DNA of 64,000 nt from Mytilinidion resinicola (GCF_010093595.1 NW_022985437.1:2016697-2080696), one strand, 5' to 3'; counted from the stretch's first letter, positions 12,983 through 23,692 are shown. Notes: generated from the sequence alone by a model not told the origin. Made by a program: numbers and translations.

Positions 12983-14392
12983 TTAGATCTGCTCGTTGAC
13001 AAACAACCCAGCCATCCCCTGACCAGTGCCGATACACATGCTGGTGAGCAAGATCTTCTTCTTCTGCCTCCTGGCCTCGCTAAGGCCCGTCACAATCTGC
13101 CGAGCGCCTGTACATCCTAGGGGGTGTCCGAGTGCAATTGCGCCACCTCTCACATTCATCTTGGCCGGATCGATCTTCAGGGCGTTGACACAGTATACGG
13201 CCATGCTGGCAAATGCCTCGTTCAACTCGATGAGATCGACGTCGGCAAGAGTGATGTTGAACTTCGTCAACAGCTTAGGGATGGCGATAGAGGGGCCAAT
13301 GCCCATAATCCGGGGAGCAAGACCGGCCACCGTGGCGCCCACGTATTTGGCTAGGATGGGTTGACCAAGCTCCTCCGCCTTGGAACGCTTCATGAGCAGC
13401 ACAGCAGCCGCGCCATCGGTTACTTGAGACGAGTTTCCACCAGTGCTGCGGTCGCCGTGCGGAAGGAAAGCGGGACGAATCTTGTTCAGCGCCTCGAAGG
13501 TGGTTCCCCATCGAGGTCCCTCGTCTTTTGTCAGAGTAACGGTCTTCTCTTCGCCCGTCTTAGGGTCCTTGACCCTGACAGAAATGGGCGCGATCTCGTC
13601 GTCGAACCAGCCCGCTTTTTGGGCTACCTCTGCTCGCCGATATGACTCGGTGGCGTACCTGTCTTGCGCCTCGCGGCTGATGTCGAAGTCCTTTCCTACA
13701 TTCTCTGAGGTTTGTCCCATGGGCTGCATGCAATCGCACGCTTCCTGGTTCTGCAATATCTCGTCGTAGAAGGGCCGCTCGAGACGGTCGCCACCCGTGG
13801 TCATGTGTTCCGCGCCTAGTGCAAGCCCGACGCTGATGCTACCCGTGGAGATCTGGTTGGCGATGTCCTGTACCGCTTTCAGACCAGAACTGCAGAAACG
13901 GTTGACGGAGGAGCCGGCAGTGGTATTGGGGAATCCGGCCCCGAGCATCGCGGCGCGGACGTAATAGGCAGCTTTGGCGTCGGAGACCTATTGTGAGATG
14001 CCGTTAGCTTTTGGTCGAGTAACAGTTCCAAGCATGTTGGAGGGATTGTTGAGAATGAGAAGACGTACATTGCCCAAGCAGATATCCTCTACCACCGCCG
14101 GATCTATCTTTGACTTCGAAATCACTTCCTTGAGAAGCTTATACACCAAACCGTCCAGCGGCGTATCTTTCAAGCCACCCTTGCTGGCCTTCGTAAGAGG
14201 GGTCCGAATCGCAAGCGTAATAACCACATCGTCGGCGTTTTTGGTAGTTCTAAATCCTGTCAGTGTCTCTTGAATTGCGGTTAACGATGCGGGGGAGAGC
14301 TCCGCGGATGGCGGTGGTTTAGCTTACATAGCTGAGAGGCCGCTTCTGCTAGGCGTGATATGCGAGAGAATGGAGCTCAGTCGTTCGGCCAT
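12983..14392 (-). CDS. POT1: Peroxisomal 3-ketoacyl-CoA thiolase
   Basis: Exons 14392-14328, 14249-14069 and 13987-12983 give 416 residues, the normal thiolase length. The start MAERLSSILSHI contains a PTS2 peroxisomal targeting signal (RL-x5-H-I). The three catalytic motifs are present: Cys in VNRFCSSG, His in GGAIALGHPLG and Cys in CIGTGQG. The enzyme cleaves 3-ketoacyl-CoA with CoA in the last step of peroxisomal beta-oxidation. The first intron must end at TTAG (14250), because the earlier CAG leaves an in-frame TAG. A TCACGTGA palindrome lies about 480 bp upstream. Confidence 0.93.
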
Positions 14393-15197
14393 GATGAATG
14401 GAGGGATATAGAGAAAACTGAGGTTGCAATGGCAGCGAGGGTGTCAGACAAGAGAAGTGATGATGGATGCGCTAAGGAACGGGATCTTAAACTCGAGCAT
14501 GCCTCGGCGCCTCGGTATCTTCCTACGACCTACCCCACAAACAAGGAAGACATTTTGCCCGGGTGTTGTTCTCTTCGGATGATACCCACGGCAAACCACA
14601 CAGGAAAGCATCTAATCAGAACTTGCGAGCCGTTGAGAGCCGGCACTCTGAAACGGCATTGTGCTGAAAGCAAAACACCGCAGAAAGCCTTTCGTATCAA
14701 GATGTCAGACAAGCAGATGGTATCAGACATGCAGCAACAAAGCAAGCCCAAGGCTTATATTTCAGATAGATCAAGCGATCAGCTACAAGCGCACGGGAGT
14801 CTAAATGCAAGCGTAAGTGTTCAATCCATGTGTGGAGACACTCGTAATAAGGATAGCTGACAAAGATAGCATCACGTGACCAGTTCTTCTCCTATATACA
14901 CGTGCAATTCGCTATATAGCCACACAATGCGAGCAAGCTCTAGAAGCTTGCGAATTTATTCGGCCACAATGCAGAGCTCCTGCGTGTATAAGAGCCTTCC
15001 GTAAGGCGCCAACGAAGATCACACCCCAGAACAACTTTGACATCAAGAACCTCTTGTTGCTTTCCCTTGAATCTCTCAGAGACAGCGCTTCGAAGCTCTC
15101 AAACTTCACCATCTTGCAGCGTTCCATTTCAAGTTCCCTACTTTTCCTCATCACCATTCATTCTTCTTCGGCGTCTTCGCAGACCTTGCTACCATTC
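14393..15197. other. Divergent intergenic region
   Basis: Separates the thiolase (minus) from the first small membrane-protein gene (plus). It holds a TCACGTGA palindrome at 14872-14879, TATATA at 14893-14898 and 14913-14918, and TATAAG at 14987-14992. A 166-codon frame at 14360-14860 overlaps the thiolase start and has no family, so I do not call it. Confidence 0.5.
14872..14879. promoter_or_regulatory. CACGTG palindrome in divergent promoter
   Basis: TCACGTGA is an E-box-type core that bHLH or some bZIP factors bind. It is placed between the thiolase and the first membrane-protein gene. The regulator is unknown. Confidence 0.35.
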
Positions 15198-15761
15198 ATG
15201 GCTTCCATTGTCCCAAGTCCAGTGGTTTCGAAGCAACCCGTTGCCCTAGAAACAAGTATCAATTCGCTCATGAAACCGAATCCTCAGGCTTTGCCTGAAC
15301 CTGGTGCCTGGGTACCTAGCTCTCCAGCTTCCGCATGGACAGCAGCTGCTACACCTCCGATCACCTCATGTGTGCCCACTCCAATATCTTCACATCCGCC
15401 TATCAAACAGGATACGAACGTCGGCATAGCCGAGGCCAGTGCTATTGTGGGCGCCTTCGTTGGAGTCGCTATCATTGGGACCGTTGCTTCCGCTCTCTGG
15501 AAGTTCTTTCGGAAGATGAAGCAGCCACCCGGCGTCGAAGACGTTGAAACCCAAGCCGCTAACCCGAGGCTAGGAGATAAAGCTGATGCAAAAATCACTA
15601 GGCCTCCAGCAAGTCACCAGTCTACGCGACCCAGCGACCTTGCTGCTGCCGCCACGGTGACCGACAGCCGATGGTGGCACCCCATACCACCTGTCTATAC
15701 ACCGGGCAACTTCAGTATTTATGCCACTCAGCAAGACAATCACTACACTCCATCTACCTAG
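15198..15761 (+). CDS. Orphan single-pass membrane protein 1 of the array
   Basis: Encodes 187 residues from the first ATG in frame (15198). The N-terminal 75 residues are Ser/Pro/Thr/Ala-rich, a helix spans about residues 79-101 (ASAIVGAFVGVAIIGTVASA), and a basic juxtamembrane WKFFRKMK precedes a disordered tail. The positive-inside rule puts the N-terminus outside, as in a type III membrane protein, because there is no cleavable signal. The start MASIVPSPVVSKQ is close to that of member 3 (MASPIVSKQ). The tail contains an aromatic patch, DSRWWHPIPPVY. No family is recognised and the function is unknown. Confidence 0.65.
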   Translation: MASIVPSPVVSKQPVALETSINSLMKPNPQALPEPGAWVPSSPASAWTAAATPPITSCVPTPISSHPPIKQDTNVGIAEASAIVGAFVGVAIIGTVASALWKFFRKMKQPPGVEDVETQAANPRLGDKADAKITRPPASHQSTRPSDLAAAATVTDSRWWHPIPPVYTPGNFSIYATQQDNHYTPST

Positions 15762-16335
15762 GGTATTAGAGAAAAGCTGACGTTGGTAACTGAGAGGTTC
15801 GAGTTAGCTGAAGGTACGCCCTACATGGCTCCATAGAAGTGCGATTTACAGATTATCCAAGTGATAGCCGCATTTCCCTTAGTTAGCAAATTAGCCCAAG
15901 TTCTCATATCATAATCCTCGTGTAATTGAAAACGCTGTCGTTTTGACGTGAATAAATTAAAGATGATGCAGTACCTCCTTGCCAGTGATGATGGTCTAAA
16001 GTACGTAGAGGCGGCTCTTGAAGGCTACGATAGATAGTGTTCGAGTAAAATAGTACGAGGTGCGACATTGTAAGTCTACAAGGCTTAGAGCATAAGAAGG
16101 TTTGAGAGACGATCTCGCCTAAGAGAGGGTATTGTACATACACACAAAGGCTATTGTCAAGGACCTATCTATGAGAATACATAAAGACGCACTGTCCCCG
16201 AGAGGCTCGTATCTTACGATTGCCTTTCATCTGCTTCCAACATAAGAGCATCACTCCCTTCCGCCTCGCAAGCTCTTTCCGCATAGGCCTAGCATTAGCA
16301 GTACTCCTATTTCGAGCCAGTCAACAACACTACCC
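15762..16335. other. Intergenic between array members 1 and 2
   Basis: No gene seen. AT-rich 3' sequence, then a CT-rich leader before 16336. Confidence 0.5.
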
Positions 16336-17187
16336 ATGCCTCCGAAACCGTCTCTCGTTGCGCGTGCTGGCGGTCCACTGTCTACCACCATTCCGTCTTG
16401 TTGGAAATCGGGGGTGATCTTTCCGTGCGCAGTCTCCAAGTCCTTCTTCTCAGGAACCCCTACCCCTGAAGCCTACAAGGCTCCTGAATCTCTTGATACG
16501 AAGAAAGTGATAGCAATTCTTGTACCCTCTGCGCTCCTGTTTGCGGCACTATTCGTATTGAGCATATTGCTATGTCGACGTAGAATGAGGAACCATGGTT
16601 CTGGGGACGACCCACTAGAAGAAGCCGGGGAGAGAACCTTGCACCATCGGCGGAGGGGCCCAGACGCACCTCCTTTGACCATCGTAACGCAAATATCTTG
16701 TGGACCTCAGCAGGCGAAACCAGCGTCCGCTCCTCGCTTCCAAGCAAGACAGCAATCGCCCAAGACGTACAACATAGTAGGCAAGGGAACGACAAAGCCT
16801 AATGGACAAGGGTGGTTTAAACTAAAAGCAGGCGGCGAGTCGCGAACTCAAACCCTGCAAAGGTCTGCATTACCATGGGAAAAGCCCGATCTGTCTCACA
16901 TGGCGAGAGGACTGAGAAGGCTGGTGATCAATCTGGCCGAGCCAGCAAAGCCTTCTCGTATGTACCTGAAGACGGGAATGCATCCGAACTTGGAATACAA
17001 CGAAGAGAATGCGTGGGCTTTCACTCCGACCCCGCCTAAATCATCATCTATCGAAATTCCTATGAAGATACGAAAGCCAACGACGCCTCCGCTTCCGCTT
17101 CGGAAGGCTGTCCAAGTTAGGCGCCACTGCCACCCAGATACCAAATATGGCCGTGATACTGCGTGGGCATTTGAGCCGCGGGAATAG
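16336..17187 (+). CDS. Orphan single-pass membrane protein 2, with duplicated tail motif
   Basis: Encodes 283 residues in a single exon. A short N-terminal region with two Cys (about residues 22 and 31) precedes a helix at about residues 58-80, ending in LLCRRRMR. A long basic, Pro-rich tail of about 200 residues follows. The tail holds a 14-residue motif twice: HPNLEYNEENAWAF (about 216-229) and HPDTKYGRDTAWAF (about 266-279). Duplication of a short aromatic motif in a disordered tail suggests a docking site, which is inference. No catalytic domain and no family are recognised. Largest tail of the array. Confidence 0.65.
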   Translation: MPPKPSLVARAGGPLSTTIPSCWKSGVIFPCAVSKSFFSGTPTPEAYKAPESLDTKKVIAILVPSALLFAALFVLSILLCRRRMRNHGSGDDPLEEAGERTLHHRRRGPDAPPLTIVTQISCGPQQAKPASAPRFQARQQSPKTYNIVGKGTTKPNGQGWFKLKAGGESRTQTLQRSALPWEKPDLSHMARGLRRLVINLAEPAKPSRMYLKTGMHPNLEYNEENAWAFTPTPPKSSSIEIPMKIRKPTTPPLPLRKAVQVRRHCHPDTKYGRDTAWAFEPRE

Positions 17188-17760
17188 GTGAGCTTCCGGT
17201 CTAGCTCTGTTGGATAATCTCTTCAGATCATGGTGGTTGCTGATTTTTGAATGACTTCTCCTGGAAACCCCATTAGCTAGCCTGATGCGAGCTAGTGAAT
17301 TGACTCATTCATCCTCGATAGCGGATATGCAATTGAAAATTTCACCCAAACCTTCCAATTTCAAGGCCAATGGCTTCGTTGATGTATCCTCTGCAAGTGA
17401 TATTGGAAATGGAGTATTTGATAGAAAAGCTTTGGCAGCGTGTTTAACTCTAGATTTTCTTTCCGATAGAAACTAATGGCAAGATATTCATCCAACGTTT
17501 GCAAGACCTCGTCCTACTCCTGGATACGTTGTTCACTTACATATGGATCTACATTGTGTACTTCAAAACAGTCGAGGTAAGGAGTACGGTTGCAATTAGA
17601 AATGGCGAACGGAGTATAAAGCCTCTTCACCCCCGTTTTCTGGGACGCAGCTACACACAAACCTGCTGCCTGATCAGAGCTTTTCAGAGTCAGATTCCAA
17701 TACTTTTCCAAAACACCTTCCTAGATGTTTGGCCCATCGCGAATGCCCGTTCCAGTCACC
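17188..17760. other. Intergenic between array members 2 and 3
   Basis: Includes TATAAA at 17615-17620, 141-146 bp before the chosen start of member 3, followed by a CT-rich leader. Short frames inside look random. Confidence 0.5.
17615..17620 (+). promoter_or_regulatory. TATA box of array member 3
   Basis: TATAAA in the order TATA, pyrimidine-rich leader, ATG, at a distance usual for fungal genes. Confidence 0.45.
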
Positions 17761-18282
17761 ATGGCATCTCCAATCGTCAGCAAGCAGGCTGAGACGGGCT
17801 CCGTGAAGTTTCCGCATACCCTTCAAAGGCGACTAGCACTCAAAGACTTTTCTTTCAATGAAACGCAAGCACTTGTAGTGGTGGCAGTTGTCACCTTCAG
17901 CGTTCTCATAATCGTTTCGTGTTTCGGATGCTTCCTGCTTTGGAGAAGACGGTGTATTCAACGATGCTGCCACTCGATCGACGATAGCCAGCGAATCGAG
18001 AGTATTGAGCTTGGCATATCACTTCAGCGACTTTACGACGTGATCCGCGCAAACTCGATCCTACAAAGATCGCGAGTATCTCTGCCAGAGCCTGCAGCGG
18101 CTGGAACGCACACGATCCGAACGGCTGCTCAAAGACCTACGAGTACTCAGCCCGAACCGTGGCACGCATGGAATGCGTATCGATCGATGACGAGCTCTCA
18201 ACCTCTAAATACGGTACCGGAGGCTTCGAGTGCTGAGTTCGATCTATTCTCTTTGGACATTGCCGATGCCAGAGTAGTCTAA
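17761..18282 (+). CDS. Orphan single-pass membrane protein 3 of the array
   Basis: Encodes 173 residues from the ATG at 17761, chosen because it has the context CACCATGGC and starts MASPIVSKQ like member 1. In-frame ATGs at 17725 and 17743 would add up to 12 residues. A helix spans about residues 37-60, followed by a Cys/Arg-rich stretch LWRRRCIQRCC that may be palmitoylated (inference). The tail has RIESIELGISLQRLYDV, with an amphipathic look, and later EPWHAWNAYRS, an aromatic patch comparable to those in members 2 and 4. No family is recognised. Confidence 0.65.
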   Translation: MASPIVSKQAETGSVKFPHTLQRRLALKDFSFNETQALVVVAVVTFSVLIIVSCFGCFLLWRRRCIQRCCHSIDDSQRIESIELGISLQRLYDVIRANSILQRSRVSLPEPAAAGTHTIRTAAQRPTSTQPEPWHAWNAYRSMTSSQPLNTVPEASSAEFDLFSLDIADARVV

Positions 18283-18843
18283 GGACCTTGGTTAGCTCTC
18301 GAGCGCCATCTAACTCTCAAGATAGACTGATGTGCCTAATGTAAATCTGCAACGCTTGGAAACATACCTCGATCTAATGGAAATGTTTCTTCTGAAAGTA
18401 TCACCGCTCCTTTCTGAGAGCTTCTGCGACATGTTATGAGCTATGATTGATCTTCATCCATTATCTGATTGGTAATCCTGGCTTGTAGATAGTATTTTTT
18501 AGGTCGACTGAACAATGCCTCTGTCTCGCCCACTCCTTGTGGATTGAATCGCACTAAAAGTCCGCTCAATAAGACATTGTCTCCAATGATGGCCATTTAT
18601 TCTCCATACTCCAAAGAGAAGATCATTGTGTACTATACCAGTCGGAGCGCATGATGGTCTAGACATTGTAAGACGAGCATTGTGTAGTAGCGAGGTCGAT
18701 GTCCATATAAATTCAAGAAAGGCCTCGTCTTCGATGACAAAAAAGCACCTGGTTAGAGCAGTCTTGAGGCCCAAGAGGACCATTGCCATATTCAAATCTG
18801 ATCTTCAAGACCGTCCACATTCGCTCCTCAATCGCTTTCCGAT
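18283..18843. other. Intergenic between array members 3 and 4
   Basis: No gene seen. Frames on both strands are short and without motif. Confidence 0.5.
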
Positions 18844-19446
18844 ATGACCACATCCCAACTCTCACGAAGCGTTTCAACGCCTTCCCCAGAAGCCTTCCAC
18901 AGCTCCGAACAATTAGCCGGCTTCTTAACGAAGAGTCTTGGCCCTTCCAAAGCAAGTCAGTTGTCCGTTTCAACCACCACTACAACGGCGACTATCATTC
19001 AGACAGTGACAGGCGAGGTGCCCACAGGCGGATGTCCAAACCCGGCGTTTCCAATCTTCTTACTCATATGTCTTTCTCTGCTAATTCTTCTGATGCTCAC
19101 CTTCTTCATCTTGATCATGTGGATAACTTATAGAGACGGGGTATGCCAGAAATGCAAGAACCAAAGCAACCGGGATGGCAAGCGTAAGCCATAACCGCCG
19201 CGGTCCCGCGAGGGTCCAGAGAGCATCGAGATGACGAGCCTACCTCCGAGGAAGCAGGAAGAAGCAATTCCTGATTATCCTATTCCTTCGCAGCCGCGGA
19301 ACCTGCCGGAATTAGATCACTCCAGTCCCTGGCATCACTACACCCGGGAGCTTCCATCTCGAGCTTCAGGTCGTAGACTGACCAAACCAATGGTGGGCCT
19401 CTTTCGCACTAAAAATATCAGCACTGAACTGGTAGGGACTTTGTAA
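18844..19446 (+). CDS. Orphan single-pass membrane protein 4 of the array (intron uncertain)
   Basis: The first exon starts at 18844. It has a Ser/Thr-rich N-terminus with a run of Thr, then a helix at about residues 69-94 (FLLICLSLLILLMLTFFILI). Unspliced, the frame stops at 19194 (116 residues). Two in-frame introns extend it to 19446: 19184-19219 (GTAAGC...CAG, only 36 nt) or 19141-19212 (GTATGC...GAG, 72 nt). Both give a tail with SIEMTSLPPRKQ and SSPWHHYTRE. SIEM resembles SVEL and SIEL in members 5 and 3, which favours splicing. Another GTAAGT follows at the end, so a further exon is possible. Function unknown. Confidence 0.5.
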
Positions 19447-19963
19447 GTTCCTCTAGGGGTCTTCAGGCTCTTTAGCCTAGACCCTCCAAGTCGAGGTCCG
19501 CGGAAACCAAACTTTTCTTCGACCCTTGCATCGCATAGTCTATCAATGAATCCATTACCCCCCCTAACATCATAAAAATCCATGAACTTCTCAGAGATCT
19601 TCCTATTCATTGTGACACTTGCATATTCGTCTGTAATTGCCACGTTCGCTCGTGACTGTGCCGTGGCCCTCTTCAACCTTGACTGACGCGGCTATCCAAA
19701 GCAAATGATCTGGGAACTTCAGCTGCCAACGCACCGTCGACTACGTATACCTGCCCACCTGTTATTATATGAAAGTGAAGGATCAACATGCTGAGGCAGT
19801 CCTTAAAGATCGTGAAAGTCCTCGGTGCGGAGAGGTCAAGCTTCTTATCTCGTTAGTATCATCGCCACCGGCGACAACCTTCGCAAGACCTACCCAATCT
19901 ATACCATTACTTGCGTCAAAGGCGACCCGAGATATATCAATCCCATTACAGCACACGTTCAAA
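19447..19963. other. Intergenic between array members 4 and 5
   Basis: No separate gene seen. An in-frame ATG at 19769 could extend member 5 upstream by 65 residues. Confidence 0.45.
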
Positions 19964-20392
19964 ATGCCACCCACTAAAGGCGCGATGACAGTCCCACCTC
20001 CTCTTCTCCAACATAGAGACGAGAAATATACATACGACATATCCTCTGGATTTTTCATCGGCATATTCTTCATGATCGCATTCCTACTGGGCTTCCTACT
20101 CATCGCCAGCGCTGTGCTTTGCTCTCGCGTTGGTAGGCTGCGCGATCCACGACGAGCACAGCGAGTCGGGTGGCGGTGGCCAGGCTCACGACATCCCACT
20201 GGGGCCGATCCGACCGGGCGATCGCAGAGTGTGGAGTTGAGAGATATGCATACCAGGACAGAAGGTAACCGTGGCGCTGGGAGCTCATGGGATAGCCTGA
20301 ATCGGATTTTGGGGGAGTCGCATTCCGGCGCGGGACGTCAGGCGGAGATGCCAGAGAGAGTTTTTGATCGATCGGCGCCGCAAAGAGTATGA
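19964..20392 (+). CDS. Orphan single-pass membrane protein 5 of the array
   Basis: Encodes 142 residues from the ATG at 19964 (AAAATG context). The upstream ATG at 19769 would give 207. I prefer the shorter form because other members have short N-terminal regions. It begins MPPTKGAMTVPPPLL, has a helix at about residues 28-52 (FFIGIFFMIAFLLGFLLIAS), then Cys and a basic stretch (CSRVGRLRDPRRAQR), and a tail with RSQSVELRDMHTR. Orientation is probably N-out. No family is recognised. Confidence 0.6.
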   Translation: MPPTKGAMTVPPPLLQHRDEKYTYDISSGFFIGIFFMIAFLLGFLLIASAVLCSRVGRLRDPRRAQRVGWRWPGSRHPTGADPTGRSQSVELRDMHTRTEGNRGAGSSWDSLNRILGESHSGAGRQAEMPERVFDRSAPQRV

Positions 20393-20697
20393 AGACTAAG
20401 TCCGAGTCGATCATGAGAATGGACGGAAAGGCGAGTGGTGCAGCGAGGACACATCCGCCGTTGAGCTAATGGGTACGTGCAAGGCGTCGGCTGGACCGAT
20501 TAGATCTGATAACGCATGAAGAATTCTCTCAAATGGGAGTGTATCAGTCGTTTTGAATGCGATAGATCGCATTCTTGTCAAACACCCAGTTATATTTAAT
20601 TGATTTTGATTCCATATAGTGCAACATAGATAATGAGCGGAAAGTAGCAATCTTTCCGTCATTTTGAGACTTATAGAACCTACTGGATATGGTGTCG
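20393..20697. other. Convergent 3' intergenic space
   Basis: AT-rich sequence between member 5 and the GFA gene. Nothing recognised. Confidence 0.5.
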
Positions 20698-21416
20698 CTA
20701 ATAGCAGCCCCATTTATGAGGTTCACCCACTTTCAACTCACCGATGCGGTCTCTGGCGTCCTGCTACTTGTCAGCGAGGAGTAGCCAACGAAAACATGTC
20801 GAAGCGGAGAAGGAACTTACCACGTATGCTATCCAACCTTTCTCATGCCACTCCTTGAGAGAAAAGCCTTCCTGGTCAGGCTCAATGGTGACAGCATTGA
20901 CCGACAGGTAGCAAGATGGCCTGACAACCTCCTTCCCAGCATGTTCGTACTTCCATTCTCCAGCCTTGAGCTTCCACGCCTTTGTTGTCTTCCCCTCAGA
21001 CCCTTCGCTCCCCTTCCATTTTTCAAGATCGACCTCGGTGGTTTCCCAGCTTCCACCAATGCCGAAACATCGCACGCCGCATTCTTTACAGAAATACCAG
21101 CTCTGGACCTTCTTGAATGTGCGGTAATCCCCCAATTCAGTCTCCGGATTGGGACTCAGGACCAGGAAGTCGTTGGCTGGATCTATCGGGCGAAGATGGA
21201 AGAGGTTCATTTTGGTGCAGGTACTGCAATTGCATTTGTAGACTCGGATTGACTTCGCATTGATGTCGAGGATAGGTGGGAACGTCAACCTGACCAAGTA
21301 TTGGGTTGCCCCTCTGCAAGTCAGTCGAAGTCGGGTTGGTAGTAGTTCGGTACAAACTCACCACAATGACAAGAGCCATTATAGACTCGTGTACTAGTTT
21401 CTGCTGGAGCGGACAT
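20698..21416 (-). CDS. GFA/Mss4-like zinc-binding protein
   Basis: Exons 21416-21362, 21311-20821 and 20763-20698 give 203 residues. The GFA (glutathione-dependent formaldehyde-activating enzyme-like) fold is marked by GSCHCG created across the first splice, CNCSTC and CKECGVRCFG, the usual zinc Cys set. Family knowledge: most fungal members are uncharacterised, and a carbon-sulfur lyase role is known only for some. The last small exon follows a GTAAGT...TAG intron and gives the end HKWGCY. Without it, the protein would read into a poor tail. It is divergent from the ABHD12-like gene, with a shared upstream region. Confidence 0.82.
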
Positions 21417-21893
21417 GGTAAGTGCGGTGATGTACGTTCTGTTAGGAAAGAGGCTGGCTGTAGGGGTGAATAGGTAGAGACGACTAGTCAACTGTATATA
21501 ACGTGTACTTTCTGGCCAGGCAGCAGCGTACGACGTATCGGCCGCGGACCACGTCTCCCGTGGAAGGTGGCCCTTCGCGGCTGCGGATACGCGTAGATGA
21601 CACGAAACTGGCTGAATGCGAGCGGGGCTTGAAGATGTCGGACGGGTCACGTGACGCCGAGCGCCTGTTGTAACATTGCTACCATTGTTCCGCGCCAGAG
21701 CGAAGCACATTGAGACCTAGTAAGTGAATTCATGCAGTTGCAGAGCTGGACATCTGGAGAGAACTGTGGTTGGATCGTACCTTTGGGATCTTCCGCTTTT
21801 TCGACTGACTGGGATTAGCTCTTCGGACTGCTTCCGGTCGCTGATCAGAGCGTCTCACACGCCCTATACACCTCAACGACAGGCTGACCGACT
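21417..21893. promoter_or_regulatory. Divergent promoter with TCACGTGA
   Basis: A 477-bp region between two divergent genes. A perfect 8-bp palindrome TCACGTGA sits at 21647-21654, near the middle. GC-rich flanks. The binding factor is unknown. Confidence 0.4.
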
Positions 21894-23217
21894 ATGGATG
21901 CCACGGGGGCGTACCACCGCATCACAGTATGTCTGAGTGCTGTGAGTGGGATATGGATCTTGGGCATGCTGCTCTGCAGCGTCCCATGGTTCCAGCGCCA
22001 GTAAGATACCATGGTCACCTTACTGGACTCAACGTTGATTATCCTGAAGAATGCTATACTTGCACTGGGTAAAGATATGGTGGGGTTTCAAGCTGGACAG
22101 GCCAGAAACGTTTGGATTCTTAAGTAAGCTAGTGGAGCTAAACATGAGGAGCCCAACTGACGGTAGCAGAGAGCCAAGTCGCTCCATTTCGGATCGCAAC
22201 CTCTGATGGAGAGCGCCTCTACGCATGGCTGATTGCCCCGTTGGGGATTTATGCAAAGCACATTGAAAGCTTTCAGAAAGAAAAGGTTGGCCCTTTCGTG
22301 GACGTGAAAGAAAGATTGGCCTTCAAACTTCTAGCTCAGGATCCGGAAGCACGACTTGTGATCTATTTCCACGGTAACACGGCAACAATCGGACAGGGCC
22401 GACGCACCGAGGAGTATCGCGTTCTCTCGTCTGGCGCTTCTGACAAGATTTTTATTCTAACGTTTGATTATCGCGGCTTTGGCCATTCTACTGGAACTCC
22501 CACAGAAGCCGGATGCATCAACGATGCCATCGCTGTGCTCGAATGGGCCCTAAACGAGGCCCATATTCCTGCAGATCGCATCGTTTTACTCGGCCACAGT
22601 CTTGGGACAGCTGTTGCCAGTGCCGCTGCCCAGTATGCCATCAACTTGGATCCCCCCGCGCAGATTGCCGGCGTTGTCACCTGCGCCGGTTTTAGCGATG
22701 CGAAGAATGCTTTTCTATCCTACTCCGTTGGTGGAGTGTTGCCTGTTTTTGCACCCCTAAAGTTTATGCCTTGGTTAAGCGCATGGCTTGGAAGAAGGGT
22801 AAAAGACACTTGGAAGAGTGCAGATAGGTTAGCAGAGCTGGTGCAAAAAAGCAAAAAGATCCGAGTGACCATGGTCCATGCCACGGGAGACATCGTAATG
22901 CCTTTCTATCAGTCTAATGAGCTTTTCTATCGAGTCGTGGAAGCAGTGTCGGGGCACAAGATGACGAGGGAAGAGATAGACAAACTGAAGGAGTCGATCG
23001 ACCTCGGTGATGGTGGGGTGGTGGACAGCTGGACCGATGGCGAGAGGATTATCAGAAAGGAGATTGTATATCACGGAGGTCAGTGCTATTGCTCCAAGAG
23101 TACCTATAAATTGCTGACGTGAAGGCGCTAGGACATGATTCTATCATGAAATGGACCCCGGTAGCTCTCGCGGTCGTGAGAAGCTTCGATCTCCCGCAAG
23201 CTTCAGCGTTAGTGTAG
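21894..23217 (+). CDS. ABHD12-like membrane-anchored alpha/beta hydrolase
   Basis: Exons 21894-22000, 22050-22123, 22170-23078 and 23132-23217 give 391 residues. The N-terminal exon encodes one hydrophobic helix (VSGIWILGMLLCSV). The hydrolase shows YFHGNTAT near the oxyanion site, nucleophile elbow GHSLG (Ser about 204), acid in TGDIVMP and catalytic His in GGHDSIM, which is completed only by the last splice. Family knowledge: ABHD12 relatives hydrolyse monoacylglycerols or lysophospholipids in membranes. The first acceptor is AAG (22049), less usual but the only one keeping frame. It interrupts the membrane-protein array. Confidence 0.85.
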
Positions 23218-23692
23218 TCGATCCATAGCTGACTATCTACCTGACGCCTTTCGGTCCTTTTAGTGAAGATTTAAACTTTAATTCGAAGTTCTCGTAATAT
23301 CCAGAGGTGAGGGACTGCTTCACCTTCGTGGTGCACGGGCCTCCCGTTCGTCATGCGACTTCCTCACAAAGACGACGACCTTCGCTTGCCATCACCCCGC
23401 CGTCCTTTGTTCACGCTCTCGTCTTCTCACCCGCAATGCGCACACGGCCGTTTGACAAAGCTATTGTTACGCGTTTCTTTATTGCTACGAGAGAAGTCAG
23501 ATCGCCCCAGAGCTCTTTGTCTGTCTCCGATTTTGACCTCTACTCACAGACACGTCTATCGCAGATACGAGAGTAAGGACCCTTAGGTACCCAACTCTAC
23601 AACGTCATCCAAAGCTGTCGATCCGCGATTCCTTGATATCAACAGAGCTAAACAGGCAGCTCTCAGTGATACCTTCTTCCAGATACCTCAGT
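23218..23692. other. Intergenic before array member 6
   Basis: A frame at 23307-23576 has no motif. CT-rich leader before 23693. No gene called. Confidence 0.45.

Noticed and set aside
14360..14860. 166-codon plus-strand frame upstream of the thiolase
   Set aside because: It overlaps the thiolase start on the other strand and the text is not protein-like.
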